From NCBI GenBank assembly GCA_964228555.1, contig CAXQZU010000045.1, forward strand, positions 1 through 64,000: a stretch of DNA of 64,000 bases, written 5' to 3'. Made by a program: the position numbers and the translations under genes. This DNA comes from CAXQZU01 sp964228555. GTDB lineage: Bacteria > Planctomycetota > PLA2 > JAEUHO01. The stretch's first letter is position 1. Every line of letters begins with the position of its first letter. Positions 51,362 to 59,670 of the stretch are shown here, piece after piece. Below the pieces are notes generated by a model. The model was not told where the DNA came from. It did no database searches and saw only the letters and a program-made list of their open reading frames with translations.

Positions 51362-53962
51362 ATGGCCCTTCGCACCCGTCCCTGGTCCGTCCTCGGCACC
51401 GGCTTGGCAGCCCTGCTCCTGGCGGTCGCGCCCGGCTGTGGCGGCGGCGCGCCCAGCGAGCACGTCGAGCGCCCGGTCGTGACGTGGTTCTCGCCCAACC
51501 TGAGCCCCATCGTGTTCGAGGACGGCGCGGTCAACCAGAACCCGACGTTCAGCGACGGCCTGCTGCTGACGAACAATGCCAGCGCCGACCTGCTGCGGCC
51601 CGAGTGGCGTGCCACCGTGCCGATCCCGGCGCTGGGGCTGGGCGTGGGCGATCGCGTGCCCTACACGTCCACCTTCGCCAACGCCACCTACGCCCAGAAC
51701 ATCGGTTCCGCGGGCCGCATCGCCATCTACTTCCAGGCGGGCACGGTCATCGACCCGAAGAGCGTGCTGGACGTGGGCGGCCGCCCCAACCCGGCCTCGG
51801 TGCTGGTGACGCGCACCATCGCGCCCTGTGACAACGACTGCTTCACGGGCTACGTGGCCAACGAGATCCTGCCCTGCCGCATCGAGGAGATCAGCGCCGA
51901 GCGCATCGTGATCATCCCCGACGCGTTCACGCAGACGCCGATCCAGCCGCTGGCTGCGGGCCAGTACACGGTGAAGGTGGACGCCAACGTCACCAACACC
52001 GACGGCGACCGCCTCTACCCCTGGCCGGCCTTCCACAGCTTCACGGTGGGCGACACCGACTGCGCCCGGCCGCAGGTGGTCAACACCTACCCGATCGCGG
52101 GCCAGGAGAACGTGGGCTCGGGCGTGCCGGTGGACACCTCGGGCACGCCCTGGGTGGACAGCCTGCGTGAGGGCCGGACCTCGATCTTCGGCCCCGCCTC
52201 GCCTGACATCCGCATCTTCTTCAACGAGCCCGTGCGCAGCACGACGGTCAACGAGACCACCGTGGGCGTGACGGTCGAGGGCCCGGCGCAGGCCGGTGGC
52301 GGCCCGCTGGCTCCCGCGGCGGGCTACCCCATGCTCAAGAGCGAGCAGGAGGCGGCCAGCCTGCCCAGCAACGGCCACGAGATCGTGTGGCGTGCGGCCA
52401 ACCTGCCCGCCACCGTGGGCATCCCCGGCCAGGCGGCCATGCCGCCGGGCAAGGTGATCCGCGTCGTGGTGCTGGGCGAGTACGCCGACCTGGCCTCCGT
52501 GTGCGCGGCCACGCCCGTGGCCAGCCCGATCAGCGACCTCTCCGGCCGCAAGCTGCTCACGAACTACGTCTTCACCTTCAAGACGGCCGAGGAGCTGCCG
52601 CTGCCGCAGAACCCCTTCCCGGAGTTCGCGGTGTGGTGGTCGGCCACCGACCGCATCGGCGTGCTCGACCGCGTGAACCAGGAAGACCTTGCCACCTACT
52701 ACCTCGCCCCGGGCTCGATCAGCCTGCCGGTGGACAAGAACGTGCTGGTGGCCAACTCGGACCTGTGGTGCAACCAGGCCTACTTCACCGGCTTCTCGCC
52801 CAGCGAGATCCTGATCGACTCGCGTACCAACGCCTTCACCTGCCACACGTTCCTGTACGTGATGTCGTCGGGCAGCAACGAGGTGATGATCGTCGACTCG
52901 CGCAACTCGCTGCCGGTGGCCGCGCTGCGCACGCCCAGCCCGGGCGGCATCGGTGGCCAGTTCAGCACGCAGGGCGCCAACGTCCTGGCGGTGGCCAACC
53001 GCTCGGCCAACACGGTGACCTTCTTCAACGTGGGCCAGCTCGAGACGGGCCAGCAGCAGCTGACCGGCCGCATCCTCCAGGAGCGCATCCTGCCCACCGG
53101 CAACTCGCCGACGGCCATCACCGTGTCGGCGCCTCCCGGCGCCACGCTGGCCGAGTGGAACCGCGACCTGGGCATCACCGGCCCCATCGTGCCGCTGGTG
53201 ATGTGGACCGAGCAGATCGACGGCACGCTGGTGACGTACGGCTACGGCAACACGGCGCCCTCGCAGCGCATGTTCCTCGGCCCCACGTCGGTGCCCACGG
53301 ACGTCGTGATGACGCCCTGCTTCGACCTCAACCCGCTGCTCGTGGCGGCCGTGTCCCAGGCGGGCACGGGCCCGGACGAGGGCAAGGTGTCCTACTACGT
53401 GGCCGGCCCCGGCTGCCAGACGGGCATCTCGACGAACGCGCGCCCGGACATCCTCGTGGGCACGCTGGGCGGCTTCGACGGCCCGCAGACCATGGACTCG
53501 GTGCTGGCGCCCTCGGGTGGCTCGTACTGGTTCGCGCTGGCCGAGGCCGGTGCCAACGCCAACCGCGTGTCGATGCTTGCCTCGGCCCTCGGCCAGGTGG
53601 GCACGCCCCGCGTGGTGAAGTCCTTCACGGACGTGGGCTCGGCGCCCACGAGCGTGGCGCACGCCTCCGGCTACGCGGCGGATGCGAACCCGCTGGCGCA
53701 GGCCCTGCTGTGCTTGCGCATCGAGAACACGGGCGTGTGCGTGCCCCAGAACTTCCGCACCTGCTGGTACAACGGCACCGAGCAGGCGATCCTCCAGCCG
53801 GATGGCAGCGGCGTGGCCGCGCGCACGCTCTACGTGTGCGCCCAGGGCGAGCAGCGCATCGTGGCCGTGGACCTGCTGACGGGCGCGCGCAAGGGCGAGA
53901 ACGAGCAGCCCGGCGCGACGATCCCGCAGCTCAAGCGCGTGAGCACGCAGGGCTCGCAGTAG
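51362..53962 (+). CDS. Large surface lipoprotein with Big_5-like and propeller-like regions
   Basis: 866-residue predicted lipoprotein: signal LAALLLAVAPGC with the lipobox Cys near residue 27, then a GGG spacer. The first half contains beta-sandwich modules of SbsA/Big_5 type, for example IRIFFNEPVRSTTVNETTVG and later DLSGRKLLTNYVFTFKTAEE. The second half has repeated TFLYVMSSGSNEVMIVDSRN- and NVLAVANRSANTVTFFNVG-like strands as in YVTN/NHL-type beta-propellers. About fourteen cysteines suggest disulfides. More A+T-tolerant codons than its neighbours (Asn, Thr, Ile rich). It is an isolated gene with its own promoter and terminator, probably an abundant outer-surface protein. Confidence 0.82.
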   Translation: MALRTRPWSVLGTGLAALLLAVAPGCGGGAPSEHVERPVVTWFSPNLSPIVFEDGAVNQNPTFSDGLLLTNNASADLLRPEWRATVPIPALGLGVGDRVPYTSTFANATYAQNIGSAGRIAIYFQAGTVIDPKSVLDVGGRPNPASVLVTRTIAPCDNDCFTGYVANEILPCRIEEISAERIVIIPDAFTQTPIQPLAAGQYTVKVDANVTNTDGDRLYPWPAFHSFTVGDTDCARPQVVNTYPIAGQENVGSGVPVDTSGTPWVDSLREGRTSIFGPASPDIRIFFNEPVRSTTVNETTVGVTVEGPAQAGGGPLAPAAGYPMLKSEQEAASLPSNGHEIVWRAANLPATVGIPGQAAMPPGKVIRVVVLGEYADLASVCAATPVASPISDLSGRKLLTNYVFTFKTAEELPLPQNPFPEFAVWWSATDRIGVLDRVNQEDLATYYLAPGSISLPVDKNVLVANSDLWCNQAYFTGFSPSEILIDSRTNAFTCHTFLYVMSSGSNEVMIVDSRNSLPVAALRTPSPGGIGGQFSTQGANVLAVANRSANTVTFFNVGQLETGQQQLTGRILQERILPTGNSPTAITVSAPPGATLAEWNRDLGITGPIVPLVMWTEQIDGTLVTYGYGNTAPSQRMFLGPTSVPTDVVMTPCFDLNPLLVAAVSQAGTGPDEGKVSYYVAGPGCQTGISTNARPDILVGTLGGFDGPQTMDSVLAPSGGSYWFALAEAGANANRVSMLASALGQVGTPRVVKSFTDVGSAPTSVAHASGYAADANPLAQALLCLRIENTGVCVPQNFRTCWYNGTEQAILQPDGSGVAARTLYVCAQGEQRIVAVDLLTGARKGENEQPGATIPQLKRVSTQGSQ

Positions 53963-53994
53963 CGCTGCGCTCCTCCCAGGCGCGACCAACCCTT

Positions 53995-54020
53995 GCGGGC
54001 GGGCCCACGGGCCCGCCCGC
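53995..54020 (+). terminator. Strong hairpin terminator after the lipoprotein gene
   Basis: A perfect 12-bp stem, 53995-54006 with 54009-54020, closed by a 2-base AC turn, begins 32 bases after the lipoprotein stop. It is followed by TTGCTTGGG, a weak T-rich tail. This looks like an intrinsic terminator, also usable from the convergent MoxR side. Confidence 0.65.
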
Positions 54021-54127
54021 TTGCTTGGGTGGCCTGGCGGCGCGACGGGCCGGGACGCCGGGCGGCCCGCGGGGAACGTGAGCGCGGGGCGGGCCCAGTC
54101 CCTCCCGCGCGGCCTCTGCCGCGCGGC

Positions 54128-55174
54128 CTAGGCCTGCGGCTCGATCGCCGACAGCACCCGCTGCACCTCGCGCGGCAGGCCCGCCACCGGGGCCAGCACG
54201 TCGGCCACGAGGCGATCGCCGACCAGCCCGCGTGCCTCGGCCTCGAAGGAGGGCAGCAGGCGGTGGCGCAGGGCAGGCGCCAGGGCGAAGGCGAGGTCCT
54301 CCATGCGCACGTGGTCGCAGCCGGCGGCGAGGGCGGCCGCGCGTGCCACGCGACAGATGGCCTCGCCCGCGCGCGGGCTGGCGCCCAGGCGCAGGTTGCG
54401 CCGCGCGCTGTCGGTGGCGCCCGCGCTGCCGGGGTCGGTGGCCAGCACGAGGCGCGCCACCTGCCGCGCCAGCGGCTCGGGCAGGAGCACGGCGCGCGCC
54501 GCCGCCTGCAGCGCGGCCACCTCGCCCGGCGCCAGCACGGCCCCGGGCAGCGTGGGCTCCGGCTGCGCGGTCCGCTGGAAGATGGCCACCAGCGCGGCCT
54601 CGTCGGGCGCGGCCACCTGCACCTTCAGCAGGAAACGGTCCAGCTGCGCCTCGGGCAGCGGGAAGGTGCCCTCCATCTCGATGGGGTTCTGCGTGGCCAG
54701 CACGCAGAAGGGGGCGGGCAGGGGGATGCGCTCGCTGCCGGCACTCACGGCCTGCTCCGCCATGGCCTCCAGCAGCGCGGCTTGCGTGCGCGGCGTGGCG
54801 CGGTTGATCTCGTCGGCCAGCACGAGGTTGCCGAACAGCGGGCCGCGCTGGAACACGAAGCGCCGGCCCTCGGGCAGGTCGAGCAGCACGTGCGTGCCGG
54901 TGACGTCGGCGGGCAGCAGGTCGGGCGTGAACTGCACGCGGGAGAACGACAGGCCCGTGGCCGCGGCCAGCGCGCGCACCAGCAGCGTCTTGCCCACCCC
55001 GGGCGGGCCCTCCAGCAGGGCGTGCCCACCGGCCACGAGGCAGGCCAGCGTCTCGCGCACGGCCTGCGCCTGTCCCAGCACCGTGCCCGAGACAGCCTGC
55101 TCCAGCGCCGCCAGGCGCGCGGCGGCGGCAGGCGGGGGCAGGGGGGGCGGGGTGGCGGCCATGGCGGGGGTCAA
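54128..55174 (-). CDS. MoxR-family AAA+ ATPase (second copy)
   Basis: 348-residue AAA+ ATPase related to the one at 35822-36823. Walker A GPPGVGKT at 56-63, Walker B LVLADEINRATPRTQ, sensor LATQNPIEMEGTFPLPEAQ and the MoxR lid. The start may be MTPAM or the next Met (MAATPPPLPPP). The C-terminal third differs from the other copy (LGASPRAGEAICRVARAAAL, then SFEAEARGLVGDRLVADVLA). No DUF58 or VWA partner gene follows; the neighbours are asnS and a lipoprotein. Substrate unknown. Confidence 0.92.
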   Translation of the reverse strand: MTPAMAATPPPLPPPAAAARLAALEQAVSGTVLGQAQAVRETLACLVAGGHALLEGPPGVGKTLLVRALAAATGLSFSRVQFTPDLLPADVTGTHVLLDLPEGRRFVFQRGPLFGNLVLADEINRATPRTQAALLEAMAEQAVSAGSERIPLPAPFCVLATQNPIEMEGTFPLPEAQLDRFLLKVQVAAPDEAALVAIFQRTAQPEPTLPGAVLAPGEVAALQAAARAVLLPEPLARQVARLVLATDPGSAGATDSARRNLRLGASPRAGEAICRVARAAALAAGCDHVRMEDLAFALAPALRHRLLPSFEAEARGLVGDRLVADVLAPVAGLPREVQRVLSAIEPQA

Positions 55175-55289
55175 GGGCTCCGGGAGGGCGGCAGGGGTGG
55201 GGGCCCGGCAGGGGGAACGCGGCTGCCGGCCCCGCGGATCACGGGTGCCGCCGGCACCCTGCCCGGGGGGACGGCCGGCGCCGGGGCGA

Positions 55290-56588
55290 TCAGGGGTAGA
55301 CGCGCCCCATGGTGCGCGCGAAGGGGGCCGCCTCGCGCACGTGGTCGAGGCCGCACACCCAGGCCACCACGCGCTCCAGGCCCATGCCGAAGCCGGCGCT
55401 GGGACAGGCTCCGTAGCGGCGCAGGTCCAGGTACCACTCGTAGGCCTCGCGGGGCAGCTTCTCCTCCGCGATCTTGTGCTCGAGCCACGCGATGTCGGGG
55501 CAGCGCTCGCCCCCGCCGATGATCTCGCCGTAGCCCTCGGGCGCGATCAGGTCGCAGCCCAGCACCACCTCGGGCCGCGCAGGATCGCGCTGCATGTAGA
55601 AGGCCTTGATGCGCGTGGGGAAGCGGTGGACGAGGATGGGCTTGCCGAACTGGGTGCTCAGCGCGTCCTCCTGCGGGGCGCCGAAGTCCTCGCCCCACGG
55701 GATCGACGCTGGCGTGCCCTCCAGGCGCTTGAGGGCCTCGTCGTAGGAGAGCGAGGGGAAGGGCGGCAGGGCCGACTCCAGACGCGCGATGTCGCGCTCG
55801 AGCACCTTGAGGTCCTCGCGCCGGCGCTCCAGCACGCGCTCCAGCACGTGCCCGATGAGCCCCTGCATGAGGCCCATCACGTCCTCGAGGCGCCAGAACG
55901 CGGCCTCCGGCTCCAGCATCCAGAACTCGGTGAGGTGGCGCCGGGTCTTGCTCTTCTCGGCGCGGAAGGTGGGGCCGAAGCAGTAGACCTTGCCCAGCGC
56001 CTGCGCAGCCGCCTCCATGTAGAGCTGGCCGGTCTGCGACAGGTAGACCTTGTCGCCGAAGTACTCGACCGGGAACAGCGTGGCCGTGCCCTCGGCCGCT
56101 GCGCCGTTGAAGATGGGGGCATCCACCGCCGTGAAGCCCTGGGCGTCGAGGTGGTCGCGGCAGGCACGCTCGACCTCGGCGCGGATGCGCAGCACGGCGC
56201 TGGGCCGGCTGCTGCGCAGCCACAGGTGCCGGTTGTCCATCAGGTAGGCGATGCCGTGGTCCTTCTTCCCCAGCGGCCACTCGCCCTGGCAAGGCGCCAG
56301 CACCCGGAAGGCGCGGGCGGCCAGCTCCACGCCGCCGGCCTGCCGAGCGTCGGCGCGCACGCTGCCCTCCACCTCCACGGTGCTCTCCTGGCCCACCTGC
56401 GAGGCGGCCTCCAGCGCGGCCGCGTCGGCCTGCCCGCCCTTGACCACCACCTGCACCACGCCGCTGCCATCGCGCACCTCGACGAACACCAGCTTGCCGG
56501 CGGTGCGCCGGTTGCGCACCCAGCCCTGCACCAGCACCTCCTGTCCGACGTGCCGGGCGAGGTCAGAGACGAGCGTGCGTGCAGCCAT
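55290..56588 (-). CDS. asnS: Asparagine--tRNA ligase
   Basis: 432-residue class IIb aminoacyl-tRNA synthetase. The N-terminal OB-fold binds the anticodon (VGQEVLVQGWVRNRRTAG, about 14-31). Catalytic domain: motif 2 FGPTFRAEKSKTRRHLTEFW, GEIIGGGERCPDIAWLE, and motif 3 GFGMGLERVVAWVCGL. AsnRS rather than AspRS is chosen from the short length, absence of the bacterial GAD insertion and the FPVEYFGDKVYLSQTGQLYM segment. It is divergent from ruvA across a 42-base gap containing a palindromic -10. Confidence 0.94.
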   Translation of the reverse strand: MAARTLVSDLARHVGQEVLVQGWVRNRRTAGKLVFVEVRDGSGVVQVVVKGGQADAAALEAASQVGQESTVEVEGSVRADARQAGGVELAARAFRVLAPCQGEWPLGKKDHGIAYLMDNRHLWLRSSRPSAVLRIRAEVERACRDHLDAQGFTAVDAPIFNGAAAEGTATLFPVEYFGDKVYLSQTGQLYMEAAAQALGKVYCFGPTFRAEKSKTRRHLTEFWMLEPEAAFWRLEDVMGLMQGLIGHVLERVLERRREDLKVLERDIARLESALPPFPSLSYDEALKRLEGTPASIPWGEDFGAPQEDALSTQFGKPILVHRFPTRIKAFYMQRDPARPEVVLGCDLIAPEGYGEIIGGGERCPDIAWLEHKIAEEKLPREAYEWYLDLRRYGACPSAGFGMGLERVVAWVCGLDHVREAAPFARTMGRVYP

Positions 56589-56614
56589 GGAGGCGTCTCG
56601 GGGAGGGGAGCGCG

Positions 56615-56626
56615 GGAGTATACTCC
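56615..56626. promoter_or_regulatory. Palindromic bidirectional -10 between asnS and ruvA
   Basis: GGAGTATACTCC is a perfect 12-base palindrome. It places TATACT at 56619-56624 on the plus strand, 6 bases before the ruvA GTG, and TATACT at 56622-56617 on the minus strand, 28 bases before the asnS ATG. One symmetric element can therefore initiate both transcripts, and it could also be a dimeric repressor site. Confidence 0.6.
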
Positions 56627-56630
56627 GGGC

Positions 56631-57206
56631 GTGTTCGACTCGATCCATGGCCGCGTGCTCGTGCGGGAGCCTGCCCGCGTGGTGCTGGAGGCGGCGGGCC
56701 TGGGCTACCTGCTGCACGTGCCGCTGGGCACCTTCGATGCCCTGCCGGCCGTGGGGGTCGAGGCGCGCCTGCTGCTGCACCTCGTGGTGCGCGAGGACGA
56801 GTGGCGCCTCTACGGCTTCGCCACGGGCCGCGAGCGCGAGGCCTTCCGTGACCTGCTGCGCGTGAGCGGCGTGGGCCCGGCACTCGCGTTGGTCCTGCTC
56901 TCGGGGCTGGGCCACGAGGCGCTGGTGGACGCGGTGCGGTCCGGGGACGTGCGCGCGCTGGTGCGCGTGAAGGGCGTGGGCAAGAAGACGGCCGAGCGCG
57001 TCGTGGTCGAGCTCAAGGAGCGCTGGGCGGCCGGGGCGGGCGAGCCCGTGCTCCCGGCGCCGCAGGGCGTGGCGGGCGACGCGCTGCGCGCGCTCGTGGC
57101 GCTGGGGCTGGAGCCCGCCGAGGCGGCGCGCCGGCTCGAGGCGCTGGGCGAGGTGGCGCGCAACGTGCCCGTGGCCGACCTCGTGCGCCGGGCCCTGCGG
57201 GGCTAG
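56631..57206 (+). CDS. ruvA: Holliday junction branch migration protein RuvA
   Basis: 191-residue subunit that tetramerises on Holliday junctions and recruits the RuvB motor. Domain I OB-fold (FDSIHGRVLVREPARVVLEA), domain II with two helix-hairpin-helix motifs (RVSGVGPALALVLLSGL and RVKGVGKKTAERVVVELKER), and the C-terminal domain III (DALRALVALGLEPAEAARRL) that binds RuvB. GTG start agrees with the family N-terminus (M-I-x-x-I-x-G). ruvB and ruvC are not adjacent. Confidence 0.95.
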   Translation: MFDSIHGRVLVREPARVVLEAAGLGYLLHVPLGTFDALPAVGVEARLLLHLVVREDEWRLYGFATGREREAFRDLLRVSGVGPALALVLLSGLGHEALVDAVRSGDVRALVRVKGVGKKTAERVVVELKERWAAGAGEPVLPAPQGVAGDALRALVALGLEPAEAARRLEALGEVARNVPVADLVRRALRG

Positions 57207-57282
57207 CCCGGGCCCCGTGCCGCCTGCGGCTAGGCGCGCCCCGCACGGCGCGCTAGGGTCGCACCTGCACCGGAGGCTCGCC

Positions 57283-58071
57283 ATGCATCGTCTCGTGTGC
57301 TGCCCGTCGCTCGCCTCGCGGGGCGTGCGCTTGCTGGCCTTCCTGCTGGCGTGGCTCCTGGCGCGCCCGGCCGGGGCCGAGGAGGCGGGGCCCGCCACGC
57401 CTGCCGTGCAGCTGGTGGCCGTGCTGGAGGCAGCTCGCGAGGCGCGTGATGCGACGGCGTGGGCAGGACACCTGCCGCGCGTGGGCGAGCTGTGGGCCAC
57501 GGCCTCCGAGCCCGATCGCCGGCTGCTGGCCGCCCAGCTGGGCCACGCCTTCAAGGCCCGCGAGGAGCCGGTGCAGCAGGCCGCACTGGGCGCGGCGCTG
57601 GCCACGCGCGACGGCGAGGCGATGTGGAAGGCCGGCCTCAAGTCGCTGCTGCCCGAGGCGCGGGATGAGCAGCCGCGGCCGCTGGCCATGAAGGCGCTGG
57701 CCGCCGTGGGCTCGCTGGCGCCGGAGGGGGCCATCGGCACGCTGCAGGGCCTGCTGGAGAAGGCCAAGGACCCGCAGGTGGCGGCGGGGGCCTTCGAGGC
57801 GCTGGGTGGCTACGAGCGCAGCAAGCAGCGCGAGGCGGTGCTCGAGGGGCTCATCAAGGTGCTGCGGCTGCAGATGCCCAGCGGCGGTGGCGGGCAAGGC
57901 GGCAAGAACCCCAGCGGCCCCAGCCCGCGCTGGAAGGCGCTCGAGGCCAAGGCGCTGCCTGCGCTCAATGCCCTCACCGGGCAGCGCGTCGGCGACCTCG
58001 CCGCCTGGATGCAGCTCTACGACGAGAACAAGAAGCGCCCGGCCGTGCTGTTCCAGCAGCCCCTGGACTGA
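57283..58071 (+). CDS. Secreted HEAT-repeat protein
   Basis: 262-residue protein with GGAGG before the ATG and a signal peptide (VRLLAFLLAWLLARPAGAEE, cleavage near residue 33). The mature part is helical, with HEAT-like repeats such as QPRPLAMKALAAVGSLAPEG then AIGTLQGLLEKAKDPQVAA and AFEALGGYERSKQREAVLEG. It ends with a short Gly-rich insert and the helix ALNALTGQRVGDLAAWMQLY. Such secreted HEAT proteins are frequent in planctomycetes. TAGGGT at 57254-57259 may be its -10. Function unknown. Confidence 0.75.
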   Translation: MHRLVCCPSLASRGVRLLAFLLAWLLARPAGAEEAGPATPAVQLVAVLEAAREARDATAWAGHLPRVGELWATASEPDRRLLAAQLGHAFKAREEPVQQAALGAALATRDGEAMWKAGLKSLLPEARDEQPRPLAMKALAAVGSLAPEGAIGTLQGLLEKAKDPQVAAGAFEALGGYERSKQREAVLEGLIKVLRLQMPSGGGGQGGKNPSGPSPRWKALEAKALPALNALTGQRVGDLAAWMQLYDENKKRPAVLFQQPLD

Positions 58072-58078
58072 CGGTCCC

Positions 58079-58114
58079 GCGCGGCAGGACGGCCGGCCCG
58101 CGCTCCTGTCGCGC
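58079..58114. terminator. Hairpin between convergent HEAT and TPR/alpha-CTD genes
   Basis: GCGCGGCAGGA (58079-58089) pairs with TCCTGTCGCGC (58104-58114) in 11 base pairs including one G-U. It sits 8 bases after the HEAT stop and 30 bases from the end of the convergent gene. There is no T-run, so a bidirectional structural terminator is only probable. Confidence 0.45.
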
Positions 58115-58143
58115 GGCGCCCGGGACGTGCACGCCGGCTGCGC

Positions 58144-59511
58144 CTAGGGGCGCAGCGTGAGGCCCAGGTCCTTGAGCTTCTTCTGCACCTCGAGGGTGGA
58201 GGTCACGCCCACGGTCTTCGACTCGCGCAGCGCGGCCTCGCTCTGCTCGGTGAGCTCGCCCACGGTGCCGACGCCCAGCGCCTCGAGGGCGCGACGGGTG
58301 CGCGTGGACAGGCCCAGCGAGAGGATGCCGTCGTTGCGCGGGTCGCCGCCCGCATCGTCCTCGTCCTCGTCGTCGTCCTCGTCCTCGTCACGACCCCCGA
58401 ACAGCGCGCTCACGTCGTCGTCGCTGGCCGGCTTGGTGCGCAGGTCCAGGCCCTCGGCGTCGTCCTCGACCTGCATGCCCAGGCGCAGCTTCTTCTGCGC
58501 GAGGATGTCCTTGATCTCCTGCAGCGAGGTCTCGCCGAAGTTCTTGTACGCCAGCAGCTCGGCCTCGGTCTTGCGCACGAGGTCGCCCAGCGTCTCGATG
58601 TTCATCTTCGCCAGGCAGTTGCGCGAGCGCACGCTCAGCTCGAACTCGCTGATCGGGGTGCGCAGCACCTCCTTGACGCGGTCCTCGCGACGCTCGCTGT
58701 CCTCGTCGAAGTGCATGTTGAGCGAGGCGTGGCAGTCGCGCAGGCCGAGGCGTGCGCGCACGTGGTTGGGGTCGGCCTTGAGCACGCGCTGGTAGGCCGC
58801 CTCGGCCTCCTGGAAGCGCCCGGCATCCTCCAGCAGCAGGCCTGCGTTGAGGAAGGCGTTGACCGGCGCGCCCGGCAGGGCCATGAGCCGCTGGTAGGCC
58901 TCGAGGGCCTTGGCATCCTGGCCCTCGAGGTCCAGGCGCAGCGCGAGGCGGAACAGGGCGCGCCCGTGCTGGGCGTCCTTGGCCAGCGCCGCCTCGTAGC
59001 GCTCCTTGGCGTCGGCGTACTCGCCCTCGCTCTCCAGCGCGATGCCCTGGGCGTAGAGCGCGTCGGCGCCGGCGGGCAGCTTGCTCGCAGCCTTCTGCGC
59101 GGTGCTGCTGTCGCCGCTGAGCGCCGCGGCGGTGGCAAGGTCCACCAGCAGGCTGGGGCCATCCACCTCGGTGCCCACGAGCGCGGCGAGCACCTTGGCC
59201 GCGTCGGCGGGCTGGCCGTTCTCGAGCGCGGCGCGCGCGTGGATGAGCTGCGCCTGCGGCCTGTCGCCCGCCTTCTGGGCCTCGGGCGCAGCCGCCTCGG
59301 GACGCGAGAGCAGGTAGAGGGCCGTGGCGCGCTTGAGCGAGGTGGCGCCGCCGGCCAGCTCGGGCAGGCCGCGCAGCGTGGTCTCCACGACGCGGCGGAA
59401 CTCGCGCGAGGTGCGCACGGCGTCCTTGGCCGAGCGCAGGTCCTCGCTGCCGAACGAGAGGCGCTCGAGGAACTGCTGGGCGTCGGTGACGGGCGTGGCG
59501 GCAGGGGCCAT
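58144..59511 (-). CDS. TPR protein fused to RNA polymerase alpha C-terminal-like domain
   Basis: 455-residue cytoplasmic protein. Residues about 60-270 are TPR units (EYADAKERYEAALAKDAQHG, FQEAEAAYQRVLKADPNHVR). From about 290 to 360 it has an RNAP alpha-CTD: VLRTPISEFELSVRSRNCLA then KMNIETLGDLVRKTEAELLAYKNFGETS, the part of alpha that contacts UP-element DNA and activators. An acidic Asp/Glu run (about 383-397) leads to a second HhH-like segment (STRTRRALEALGVGTVGEL). This fusion is a known planctomycete family of unproven function; modulation of transcription or competition with alpha-CTD is inferred. It is divergent from murA. Confidence 0.88.
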   Translation of the reverse strand: MAPAATPVTDAQQFLERLSFGSEDLRSAKDAVRTSREFRRVVETTLRGLPELAGGATSLKRATALYLLSRPEAAAPEAQKAGDRPQAQLIHARAALENGQPADAAKVLAALVGTEVDGPSLLVDLATAAALSGDSSTAQKAASKLPAGADALYAQGIALESEGEYADAKERYEAALAKDAQHGRALFRLALRLDLEGQDAKALEAYQRLMALPGAPVNAFLNAGLLLEDAGRFQEAEAAYQRVLKADPNHVRARLGLRDCHASLNMHFDEDSERREDRVKEVLRTPISEFELSVRSRNCLAKMNIETLGDLVRKTEAELLAYKNFGETSLQEIKDILAQKKLRLGMQVEDDAEGLDLRTKPASDDDVSALFGGRDEDEDDDEDEDDAGGDPRNDGILSLGLSTRTRRALEALGVGTVGELTEQSEAALRESKTVGVTSTLEVQKKLKDLGLTLRP

Positions 59512-59546
59512 GGCGCGGGCTCCACGGGGCGATGGGGGAATGCGGG

Positions 59547-59556
59547 AAGATAGGGT
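59547..59556. promoter_or_regulatory. Overlapping divergent -10 boxes between TPR/alpha-CTD gene and murA
   Basis: AAGATAGGGT reads TAGGGT (59551-59556) on the plus strand and TATCTT (59552-59547) on the minus strand, sharing the TA pair. It sits 35 bases from the alpha-CTD fusion ATG and upstream of murA. This is the same kind of symmetric element as at asnS/ruvA. Confidence 0.4.
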
Positions 59557-59670
59557 GCGCCGCACCGAGGCCCCATGCCTGCCGAGAGCGCCGTGGGGGG
59601 GGCCGTGGGGCCCTCGGCCCCGCCCGGCGGCCTGCGGCGCGCGTCGCCCCCCTCGCGGAAGGTAGGCGGC

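Noticed and set aside
51108..51482. 124-codon open frame starting just after the AT-rich island
   Set aside because: Composition is Pro/Arg/Ala-rich, it has no ribosome-binding site, and it overlaps the promoter and start of the lipoprotein gene in another frame.
49582..53989. A long minus-strand open frame running through the lipoprotein gene and across the AT-rich island
   Set aside because: It is antisense to the lipoprotein gene with His/Arg/Gly-rich translation; the lipoprotein has a promoter, ribosome-binding site, signal peptide and terminator.
59575..59670. Upstream in-frame ATG for murA
   Set aside because: The added 32 residues are Gly/Pro/Ala-rich and unlike MurA, whose N-terminus matches the ATG at 59671 with a purine-rich stretch before it. 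The longer form cannot be fully excluded.
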